Source: Promethearchaeia archaeon (GTDB lineage Archaea; Asgardarchaeota; Lokiarchaeia; Sigyniarchaeales; SOKP01). From it: 17,770 nt of DNA. The stretch spans positions 1-17,770 of the forward strand of contig JAHQWY010000035.1 in the NCBI GenBank assembly GCA_029856445.1, written 5' to 3'. The translations under genes were made by a program, and so were the position numbers. Under the pieces are notes generated by a model. The model was not told where the DNA came from. It made no database searches and worked only from the letters and a program-made list of their open reading frames with translations. Below, one piece after another: positions 6,131-13,584 of this stretch (the first letter of the stretch is position 1; each line of letters begins with the position of its first letter).

Positions 6131-7435
6131 CTATTGAAACTTTCTCCATGAATTAAAATTCTGTGGATAGATTGCTTTGCTTCCTAAAAATTCCTCAATT
6201 CTAAGAAGTTGGTTAAATTTCGCGCATCTATCGCTTCGACATGTAGCTCCTGTTTTAAGTTGCCCGGTACAGAGACCAACTGCTAAATCTGCAATAAATG
6301 GATCCTCAGTTTCTCCAGAGCGGTGGGATACCATAACATTAAACCCATTATTGAAAGACATTTTGCACGCATTTATAGCTTCTGTAAGTGAACCGATTTG
6401 ATTCACTTTTAGTAATAAAGCATTGCCTGCTTTTTCGTTTATTGCTTTTTCTAAGATTTTTATATTAGTTACCGTCAAATCATCATCTACTATTTGCATT
6501 GTTTTATCAATTTTTGCAGTTAAATTTGCAAAACTTCTAAAATCTTTTTCGTCAAAAGGATCTTCAATTGATTTAAATGGATAATCCTGAATTAGATCAA
6601 GATAATATTGTAATAAGTCTTCTTCACTAAGCTTTTTTCCATCGATATTATAAACACCATCTTCATAAAATTCACTCGCTGCTGCATCCATTCCTAATAC
6701 AAAATCAGTCCCTATTAAGAATCCTGCTTCCTCGATTGCTTCAATTATAATATCAATAGCTTCGGATGTTAAAGTTAAATTCGGGGCGAACCCTCCTTCA
6801 TCCCCAACATTAATTGCGGAAGGGCCATACTTTTTAGCTAATAAGCTTTTTAATGTTTGGTACACTTCAGCTACATTTTGTATAGCTTCTGAGAATGAGT
6901 TAGCACCTATGGGCATAATCATAAATTCTTGGATTGATAAATTATTTCCTGCATGTTCTCCTCCATTGATAATGTTACATGATGGTAATGGTAACAGATA
7001 ATCTTGTCTCGTCTTATTAAATGCTAATTTATGAATGTGAGTAAATAATGGTATCTCGGATAATTTTGCAGCTAGCTTCGCAACAGCTAGTGACACAGAC
7101 AATATAGCATTTGCTCCCAAATTACTCTTGTTCTCAGTTCCATCAATGTTTATCATTTTTTCATCGATTTTTGATTGTTCTCGTACATCAAAACCAAATA
7201 ATTTTTTACTTAGTATCTCATTAACATTAGATACTGCTTTTGTGACATGTTTACCTTTAAATGCATTCCCTCCATCTCGTAGCTCAAGTGCTTCTAAAAC
7301 TCCAGTAGATGCGCCAGAGGGTACTGCCGCTCTAGCAAAAGTTTTTCCGCTATAAACTTCAGATTCCACAGTGGGATTTCCTCGTGAATCTAAAATCCAT
7401 CTTGATTTTATGTTTGTTATTTTGAATTCAGTCAT
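6131..7435 (-). CDS. eno: Enolase (phosphopyruvate hydratase)
   Basis: Enolase interconverts 2-phosphoglycerate and phosphoenolpyruvate in glycolysis and gluconeogenesis. The 434-residue product is full length. Visible active-site elements are PSGASTG at 39-45, E170 in QEF, E213 in DEGGFAP, metal ligands D250, E291 (SIEDPF) and D318, catalytic K343 (LLKVNQIG), the SHRSGETED loop starting at 370 and K394. The usual GDD before the third metal ligand reads DDD here, a conservative oddity. The ATG at 7435 has AAAGGA ending 5 nt upstream. The gene is divergent from the RFC small-subunit gene and convergent with the methyltransferase; no glycolytic neighbour is present. Confidence 0.98.
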   Translation of the reverse strand: MTEFKITNIKSRWILDSRGNPTVESEVYSGKTFARAAVPSGASTGVLEALELRDGGNAFKGKHVTKAVSNVNEILSKKLFGFDVREQSKIDEKMINIDGTENKSNLGANAILSVSLAVAKLAAKLSEIPLFTHIHKLAFNKTRQDYLLPLPSCNIINGGEHAGNNLSIQEFMIMPIGANSFSEAIQNVAEVYQTLKSLLAKKYGPSAINVGDEGGFAPNLTLTSEAIDIIIEAIEEAGFLIGTDFVLGMDAAASEFYEDGVYNIDGKKLSEEDLLQYYLDLIQDYPFKSIEDPFDEKDFRSFANLTAKIDKTMQIVDDDLTVTNIKILEKAINEKAGNALLLKVNQIGSLTEAINACKMSFNNGFNVMVSHRSGETEDPFIADLAVGLCTGQLKTGATCRSDRCAKFNQLLRIEEFLGSKAIYPQNFNSWRKFQ

Positions 7436-7476
7436 AAATATCCTTTTTATTTTTTTAAGATATGAATATTAATAAG

Positions 7477-7523
7477 GAATTAAGAAAATTTAATTCTTAA
7501 TATGATCTATTAAAAATTAAATT
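7477..7523. promoter_or_regulatory. Divergent enolase/RFC promoter region with inverted repeat and RFC TATA box
   Basis: GAATTAA (7477-7483) and TTAATTC (7490-7496) form a 7-bp inverted repeat around a 6-nt spacer. Next to it, TTAAAAATTAAA (about 7510-7521) lies 20-30 nt before the RFC ATG, where no Shine-Dalgarno sequence is present, which fits a TATA box for a leaderless RFC transcript. Assignment is by position and consensus. Confidence 0.4.
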
Positions 7524-7538
7524 CGTCTATTAAAAAAT

Positions 7539-8510
7539 ATGTCTCTTGAGAATAGACCTTTCGTTGAAAAATATCGTCCTAGATTTTTAGGTGAGGTAGT
7601 AAATCAAGAAGGTATCATTAAACGTTTGAAACAATTTGTTAAAGATAAATCCATGCCTCATCTCATCTTTGCAGGTCCCGCTGGTACAGGTAAGACAACT
7701 TCTGCTCTAGCAATGGTAAGAGAATTATATGGGCGAAAGATGGCCTTGAATAGGACATATCTAGAATTGAATGCTAGTGATGCAAGAGGTATAGACGTTA
7801 TAAGGACATTTATTAAAGATTTTGCTAAAGCACGACCATCAGTAGATATTCCCTTTAAAATTTTAATCTTAGATGAAGCAGACAACATGACATCCCCTGC
7901 TCAACAGGCCTTAAGGAGAACCATGGAAAAATATACAAAAAATTGTCGGATGATTTTGATTTGCAACTATTCAAATAAAATTATTCCCCCTATTCAATCA
8001 AGGTGTGTTGTTTTTCGATTTTCTTCTTTAAATAGCAATGATATCAAAAAAAGAGTGAATTATGTAGCAAAACAAGAAAATATAACCTTAACTCCTGGAG
8101 GTTTAAATGCGTTAGTAGATGTTTCTAGAGGGGATTGTAGAAGAGCGATAAATTATTTACAATCATGTGGCACGATCTCTAAAAAAGTTGATAAAGATAT
8201 TGTTTTTAGAGTAGCTGGAGAAGTACCTCCAGAAAAGGTAAAAAATATTTTAAAGGCTGCCTTAGAAAGACAATTACAATTATCAATTATGCTTTTAAAT
8301 GATTTAATCAATGATTATGGGCTCTCAGGACAAAATATTATTAAAAATATCCATAGAGAAATTTATGATTTAAACGTTTCTGAAGATATGAAAATTGAAC
8401 TCACCAAGCTTCTAGCTGAATTTGAGTATCGTTTAAGTCAGGGGGGAACCGAAGAAATACAATTACAGGCATTACTAGCTAAAATCGTGATGTTGCAAGA
8501 GGTAGAATAA
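7539..8510 (+). CDS. rfcS: Replication factor C small subunit
   Basis: This AAA+ ATPase is the repeated subunit of the clamp loader that opens PCNA and places it on primed DNA. The 323-residue length is normal. Motifs are the N-terminal RFC box RPFVEKYRPRFLGEV at 6-20, Walker A GPAGTGKT at 46-53, Walker B LDEAD at 111-115, the arginine-finger SRC at 154-156 and sensor 2 GDCRRAIN at 198-205. A helical collar domain follows to the end. No ribosome binding site precedes the ATG, so a leaderless transcript is likely. The large subunit is not adjacent. Its last 36 nt overlap the convergent truA gene. Confidence 0.97.
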   Translation: MSLENRPFVEKYRPRFLGEVVNQEGIIKRLKQFVKDKSMPHLIFAGPAGTGKTTSALAMVRELYGRKMALNRTYLELNASDARGIDVIRTFIKDFAKARPSVDIPFKILILDEADNMTSPAQQALRRTMEKYTKNCRMILICNYSNKIIPPIQSRCVVFRFSSLNSNDIKKRVNYVAKQENITLTPGGLNALVDVSRGDCRRAINYLQSCGTISKKVDKDIVFRVAGEVPPEKVKNILKAALERQLQLSIMLLNDLINDYGLSGQNIIKNIHREIYDLNVSEDMKIELTKLLAEFEYRLSQGGTEEIQLQALLAKIVMLQEVE

Positions 8511-9320
8511 TTGATGCTTAAAATTAAAACTTAATTTCTTTTTCAAGAAGAAATCTTCCATTCTTCTCTTAGATTTTAGATCCTCGCATAATTTGATTTT
8601 TTCATCATAAACAATGTCCCATAATATTAATCCCCTTGGATCAGATGGCTGATAAGAAAAACTCTTCTGGGGATTAAATAATTGAATGAAATCATCATAG
8701 GTGATTTCACTCATCCCTAGCTCTAAGATTTTCTTGACCATTCGACGAACTTGTTGTCGCAAAAACGATTTACTTTTAAACTGGAAAATTAAAAAATCAT
8801 TTTCAACTGATAATTGTACTGATTCCAAATCTCGTATTGGATTTATCTCACTTTTGTCTCTTTTAAAGAAATTACTAAAGTCATGTTGCCCTTCTAAGTC
8901 ATTACAAGCTTTTTGCATGATTTCAATATCTACAGGCCTGGTTTTCTTAAGATGTGAAAGAGGTTTAGGAACAAGATACACATAATGGCGTAATATTGCA
9001 TTATATCGAGAATAGAAATCTAACGGTACTTTTGTATAGGCCCAAATCCCTATGTCATTAGGTAAAGCTGAATTAATCTCCATTAAAACTGGCTCTTTTT
9101 CCAGTACTACAGTAAAGCATGCTCCTCTAGCAGAAACAAATCTATCTGTTCTGCTTGCTACTTCAAATCCTGAAAGTTTAATATTGCGAATATAGTTTCT
9201 TTTTACTAATGCTTTTAAAATACAATCTTCTACAGTTAAATAATTGGGTTGTCTTTGGGATCCATAATATTTTGCTCTACCGAGATAATATATTTTAAAA
9301 AGATACCTGTTTTTTTCCAT
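8475..9320 (-). CDS. truA: tRNA pseudouridine synthase A
   Basis: TruA isomerises uridine to pseudouridine in the tRNA anticodon stem-loop region (positions 38-40 in the family). The 281-residue product contains the catalytic aspartate D59 in the motif SRTDRFVSARG (57-66 region), the opening strand YLFKIYYLGRAKYYGSQRQP, the middle motif SRYNAILRHYVY and the C-terminal FLRQQVRRMV typical of TruA. It is somewhat longer at its C-terminus than the minimal fold, ending in a lysine-rich helix. A TATA-like TATTTAATA on the minus strand (9339-9347) lies about 20-27 nt before the ATG, suggesting little or no leader. It overlaps the 3' end of rfcS by 36 nt, tail to tail, and diverges from aglB. Confidence 0.92.
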   Translation of the reverse strand: MEKNRYLFKIYYLGRAKYYGSQRQPNYLTVEDCILKALVKRNYIRNIKLSGFEVASRTDRFVSARGACFTVVLEKEPVLMEINSALPNDIGIWAYTKVPLDFYSRYNAILRHYVYLVPKPLSHLKKTRPVDIEIMQKACNDLEGQHDFSNFFKRDKSEINPIRDLESVQLSVENDFLIFQFKSKSFLRQQVRRMVKKILELGMSEITYDDFIQLFNPQKSFSYQPSDPRGLILWDIVYDEKIKLCEDLKSKRRMEDFFLKKKLSFNFKHQLFYLLQHHDFS

Positions 9321-9364
9321 AGTTATTCAATCAACACCTATTAAATACATCAATTGAAGGTACT

Positions 9365-9383
9365 AAAAATCTAAAAGATTTTT
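9365..9383. repeat. Short hairpin upstream of truA
   Basis: AAAAATCT (9365-9372) and AGATTTTT (9376-9383) are perfect 8-bp arms around a 3-nt loop, in the truA/aglB intergenic region. Function is unknown; it may be regulatory or an unterminated-transcript stop on the aglB side. Confidence 0.4.
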
Positions 9384-9417
9384 ATTTTTCTTCTAAGATT
9401 TTGAATTTTACAATATG

Positions 9418-9446
9418 TTAGATTAAAGAAAAACATTTTAATCTAA
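9418..9446. repeat. 10-bp perfect inverted repeat upstream of aglB
   Basis: TTAGATTAAA (9418-9427) and TTTAATCTAA (9437-9446) are perfect arms separated by 9 nt, a total of 29 bp with arm centres 19 nt apart. The spacing suits a dimeric DNA-binding protein. It lies about 35 nt upstream of the proposed aglB TATA box. Confidence 0.45.
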
Positions 9447-9479
9447 AGGATATTTTTTATATGCAAAATTTAATTATGG

Positions 9480-9490
9480 TTTATAAATTA
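9480..9490 (+). promoter_or_regulatory. TATA box of aglB
   Basis: TTTATAAATTA lies about 31-41 nt before the aglB ATG, predicting transcription start around 9510 and a leader of about 10 nt. No Shine-Dalgarno sequence is seen. Confidence 0.5.
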
Positions 9491-9520
9491 CCAATTTATT
9501 AAAATTTTAAATGAGACGCT

Positions 9521-12500
9521 ATGGTAAGGATCGCTGCTTCATTAAGAAATTTCCGTGATCGCATCAGAACCTCAATAAGCATAAAAACGCGAAATGTTCT
9601 GTTTTTCTTAGCAATTTTTATGGTCGTTTTATTAGCTATTTTAATAAGGATGAGTCCGATATTAAGAGGTCCACGATTAATTAAAGCATTTGATCCTTGG
9701 ATACAATGGTATAATGCGGAATATCTATCAGAACACAATTTATACGAATACTTTAAATGGCATGATTATAAAAGTTGGTATCCAACGGGGTTTTACCGTG
9801 GAATACTACGTCCGGGTTTGACCTTTACTGTTGTAATTGTATATAAGATTTTAACTTTTTTTGGGATTCCCGTCTCCCTATATGACGTGTGTTATTTTTT
9901 CCCTGCATTTATGGGCGGCTTAACTGTTTTAGTTATGTACTTTTTGGGCAAAGAAGTCCTTGATCGAGGGACCGGGTTAATTGCTGCCTTTTTTTTAGCA
10001 TTTAATCCAGGCTATATGCAGCGTACTATGGTGGGATTCTTTGATAATGAAACAGTTGGGGTTTTTGCTACTTTAATGATATTTTTATTTCTTTTAAAAG
10101 CTATAAGAACTGGAAGTTTTTTATATGCTATTATTAGTGGTCTTTCCTTGGGGTATTTATCTCTAAGTTGGGGTGGGTATCAATTTGTTTTCTTGGTTAT
10201 CCCATTACTTTGTATCATATTGATCCTTATCGAAAAATACAACGAAAATGTACTAATTTCTTATGCTGTTGTAGAAGGAACTGGTCTGTTGATTTTCTCT
10301 TTATATTCACAGTATCAATATAATGCCCTCTTCTCAAACCTAGAAACAGGTGGTATATTTTTATTTACTATTATTTTAGTTATATTCCATATAGTACAAA
10401 CAAAAAAAGTCGAACATCCCGCTTTATATAAAAGTGTTATAAATGTTGTAAAGTGGGGCTTTATACCTGCATTTCTAATTGGGGCAATGATTATTTGGGT
10501 TGCTCCCGATATACTTCCTTTTGGTTTTGGCATTAAGTTCCAAACCATTCTCAATCCATTATTTCGTGGTGAAGCAAGTCTTGTAGCATCAGTTGCGGAG
10601 CAAATGCCCAGTCCCTGGAGTGTTTTTTATTATAATACCTTAATTCCCTTGATTTTAACACCACTTGGAATTTATTTTTGTTTCAAAGTTTTAAATGCTC
10701 CAGAAATTTTGATAATTTTATTTGCTATTCTAATGTTCTATTTCACAGGAAGTATGATTCGGATTATATTATTATTTTCACCTGCAGTGTCTTTAATAGC
10801 AGCATATGGATTAGTAAGTGTTTTGAAAATATTTGGTAGTTTCCTAGGAGAAAATCGGGAAGGTATTAGCAGAAAACGTAAAAGACAATTAAAAAGCCAA
10901 ATAGGGAGTTCTGAAATCCTTGCGATATTTATGGTTGTTGGTTTTCTAGGTGTTGCTCAGATTGTTCATGCAACAGACATTTCAATAGACCAATTTTCTT
11001 ATACTCAAATTTCTCCTGCTGGAGTTATTCATGATTGGGAAGAAACTTTAATGTGGATGAGAGCTAACCTAGAAGGAACTGATGTAGTTGTATCATGGTG
11101 GGATTATGGTTATTGGCTTACCCCCATAGGCAATGTGACTACGGTCAATGATAATGCAACCATGAATTCAACTAGAATCGGTTTAACTGGAATGGCTTTG
11201 ATGCAAACTAATGAAATTTACAGTGCAAGAGCATTTCGTAGATTGGGGGCGGATTATGTCTTAGTCTATTTTGGCTTAATGATTACGGGATTGGGAGGAG
11301 ATGAAGGGAAATGGCCTTGGATGATAAGAATCTGTAATGACAATTATCATATATATAAAGAATTTGGTTGGGAGGAAGATAATTGGGCTGAAGATGCTGT
11401 ATTTGATGAAAGTGAATATCAAAATCCCAATAATGGGAGTATGGGTGCTAAATGGTTTTATAGTCAGTTAGTCAAATTGATGTTCTACGGAGTTCCTACT
11501 GATCAAGCAGCTACAGCGGGTAGCATATTTGCCACATATACTAATACAATTAATAGTCCAAACAATCCTACGCTTGAAGGTAAAACATGGAAAGAATATA
11601 TCCCTGATGATGGAGTATATGATTTCAATATATTTATTCCAACATATATCTCAGCTAATAGATTAGTTAAGCTTTACAAACTTGACTATACAGTCCTAGA
11701 ATCTAGTTTTATGATAGAGGAAGCAGAACTTTTTGATAATGGATATGCTACTTTTAACATAAAAAATACCGGCACGAAAGATTTAACCATAAAAAACGTT
11801 ATAGTGAATGGAACTGAATTTGATTTTATAATAGGTAAAATTAATGAAACTGCTATAGTCGAAAGTGGCCAAGCAAGAATGGTTTATGCACAAGGACCAA
11901 TTTTTCAGAAAGATGATGTAGTAAATATAACTGTAACTGCTGAATCTGTGGCGTCACAAGGAAAGAGGTATGAATTTTCGAATGATACAAATAACTTCTT
12001 TGTAAGAGAATCAAAACAAGGTTCTCTCAGAATTAATAAAGAAAATAGTAGAGTTATCCAAAAAAGTGCTACAACAACGGATGTATATCTTGAAGTAGAA
12101 AACACTGGAGATACAGTTGAAATGCTGCAAAGATTCTATCTCAACAATGATACTGACGAAGATAGAATTGATCCTCTTAAAATTGAATATCTTAGCGAAT
12201 CACCTATATTAAAACCAGGAGAAAAAGGAGAGGTATATTTAAAAGATGTACTTTCTGACTTTTACCCTATTAGGACATATAATAAGATTGGTCTTGCTAC
12301 TCCAACTAATGTGAGTGATGAGGTGTTATTTACTTCAACTTTAGAAAACTATTCTATCTCAATTTTAGGTAAAGAGAGAATCATATCCCCTGAAGCTTTA
12401 TTAGCAATTAATAGCAATGAAAGAGTTCATATCCCTGTTAATTTCAGCTTAACTCATGGTATTACGTATGAAAATGAAAGTACAATACTGAAAATTAATG

Positions 12501-13429
12501 TAAAAAATACGGGAGATATTATTTTCGGGATAGATTCAATCTATTTAACAGAATCTTTAATTGAAGTTGAATATGAAGATTTCTATACTCAAAGTGGAAG
12601 CTTGCTTTTAGATAAGAACGATGAAGATTTTATAATTATTGATGCAACTGACTATGGGGATTTTGAAATCAATGATGAAATTTTAGTCTGTGTCACGGGA
12701 AGTTTCGGAACAACTGTAACTTCAGATATAGGATATATTCACACAATAAAAGATGAACCTGACATTCAAATTATTAAAAGTATTGATGGTATAATGACCT
12801 CCTTTATATATGCAAATGAAACTGGGAAATTAGTAATTAAAAATACTGGGGATACATCAGTAACAATAGATGAAATATATGTAAACTCCACACTCGCTAC
12901 TAACATTACGTATATATACGGGAATCCTTCTTTAGATGTCCAAGAATGCGTGATAGTTTCATTTGATATTCCAGATTTAATGATAAACAAATCAAACGAG
13001 CTGATCGTAAATGTTACAACTACTTTCACTGCAAAAACTAGTGAGACTTTATATGCTTATGTGAATCAATCATATTACAATATTTTGATTAATAACGCTG
13101 ATACTTATGTGGATGAAAATGCTAATACGACCTTAGTATTTTCCAACATTGGAAGATTTAATGTAACACTTGAATCGGTTTATATAAATGATACCTATGT
13201 AGCCTTATCTAATCTTTTTACTTTTTTCAATAATACGTGGGTACGATTAACCGGTACTAATATAGAAGCGTTTAATATTAAGGCAGGGGATACTATGGAA
13301 TTAACAATTAACACTAATGATCTTGCAGTAGCTACGGGACTTACATTTAATCATAATGATGAAGTAGTTATCCTTATACGAACAGAAGAAGGTGCTGAGA
13401 TTCTTCATGAAGAAATCGTAAGACTATGA
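9521..13429 (+). CDS. aglB: AglB/STT3 oligosaccharyltransferase with long repeat-built outer C-terminal tail
   Basis: This membrane enzyme transfers lipid-linked glycan to asparagine in N-X-S/T sites on the outer face. Of 1302 residues, about 25-490 hold roughly 11-13 transmembrane helices. Catalytic motifs are all present: D58 in FDPW, D175-E177 in FFDNE, E360 in SVAE, the arginine in MIRIILLFSP, WWDYG at 526-530, and a DK motif D594-x-x-K597-x-x-x-M601, the DxxKxxxM form also found in eukaryotic STT3. From about residue 735 to the end there are five beta-rich, Ig-like repeats sharing the pattern L.I.NTG...I..IY.N, near 740, 855, 990, 1100 and 1205. The tail carries about 20 N-X-S/T sequons and no further membrane helix. 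It stands alone as a transcription unit, with AT-rich gaps on both sides. Family assignment is firm; the tail's role is unknown. Confidence 0.95.
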   Translation: MVRIAASLRNFRDRIRTSISIKTRNVLFFLAIFMVVLLAILIRMSPILRGPRLIKAFDPWIQWYNAEYLSEHNLYEYFKWHDYKSWYPTGFYRGILRPGLTFTVVIVYKILTFFGIPVSLYDVCYFFPAFMGGLTVLVMYFLGKEVLDRGTGLIAAFFLAFNPGYMQRTMVGFFDNETVGVFATLMIFLFLLKAIRTGSFLYAIISGLSLGYLSLSWGGYQFVFLVIPLLCIILILIEKYNENVLISYAVVEGTGLLIFSLYSQYQYNALFSNLETGGIFLFTIILVIFHIVQTKKVEHPALYKSVINVVKWGFIPAFLIGAMIIWVAPDILPFGFGIKFQTILNPLFRGEASLVASVAEQMPSPWSVFYYNTLIPLILTPLGIYFCFKVLNAPEILIILFAILMFYFTGSMIRIILLFSPAVSLIAAYGLVSVLKIFGSFLGENREGISRKRKRQLKSQIGSSEILAIFMVVGFLGVAQIVHATDISIDQFSYTQISPAGVIHDWEETLMWMRANLEGTDVVVSWWDYGYWLTPIGNVTTVNDNATMNSTRIGLTGMALMQTNEIYSARAFRRLGADYVLVYFGLMITGLGGDEGKWPWMIRICNDNYHIYKEFGWEEDNWAEDAVFDESEYQNPNNGSMGAKWFYSQLVKLMFYGVPTDQAATAGSIFATYTNTINSPNNPTLEGKTWKEYIPDDGVYDFNIFIPTYISANRLVKLYKLDYTVLESSFMIEEAELFDNGYATFNIKNTGTKDLTIKNVIVNGTEFDFIIGKINETAIVESGQARMVYAQGPIFQKDDVVNITVTAESVASQGKRYEFSNDTNNFFVRESKQGSLRINKENSRVIQKSATTTDVYLEVENTGDTVEMLQRFYLNNDTDEDRIDPLKIEYLSESPILKPGEKGEVYLKDVLSDFYPIRTYNKIGLATPTNVSDEVLFTSTLENYSISILGKERIISPEALLAINSNERVHIPVNFSLTHGITYENESTILKINVKNTGDIIFGIDSIYLTESLIEVEYEDFYTQSGSLLLDKNDEDFIIIDATDYGDFEINDEILVCVTGSFGTTVTSDIGYIHTIKDEPDIQIIKSIDGIMTSFIYANETGKLVIKNTGDTSVTIDEIYVNSTLATNITYIYGNPSLDVQECVIVSFDIPDLMINKSNELIVNVTTTFTAKTSETLYAYVNQSYYNILINNADTYVDENANTTLVFSNIGRFNVTLESVYINDTYVALSNLFTFFNNTWVRLTGTNIEAFNIKAGDTMELTINTNDLAVATGLTFNHNDEVVILIRTEEGAEILHEEIVRL

Positions 13430-13570
13430 GGAATCATCTATATGATTAAATTTCTATTGTATTCCTTTTTTAGAATAAAATCAAAATATATTATTCATTA
13501 GAATATCTATAGTCTTATCTCACATAAATTATATTTTGCAGTAATAAAAAATATCTAAGTGTATTAATTA

Positions 13571-13576
13571 AGAGGT
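13571..13576 (+). promoter_or_regulatory. Ribosome binding site deciding the uvrB start
   Basis: AGAGGT lies 8 nt before the ATG at 13585 but only 2 nt before the in-frame ATG at 13579. The later ATG also gives the usual UvrB beginning (MDFQLQTDYEPAGDQP). A TATA-like AAATTATATTT near 13526-13536 would start a leader of about 25 nt. Confidence 0.55.
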
Positions 13577-13584
13577 ATATGATT

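Noticed and set aside
7490..7500. Riboswitch or complex RNA structure in the enolase/rfcS gap
   Set aside because: Only a short A/T-rich inverted repeat is present in about 100 nt; no conserved aptamer core.
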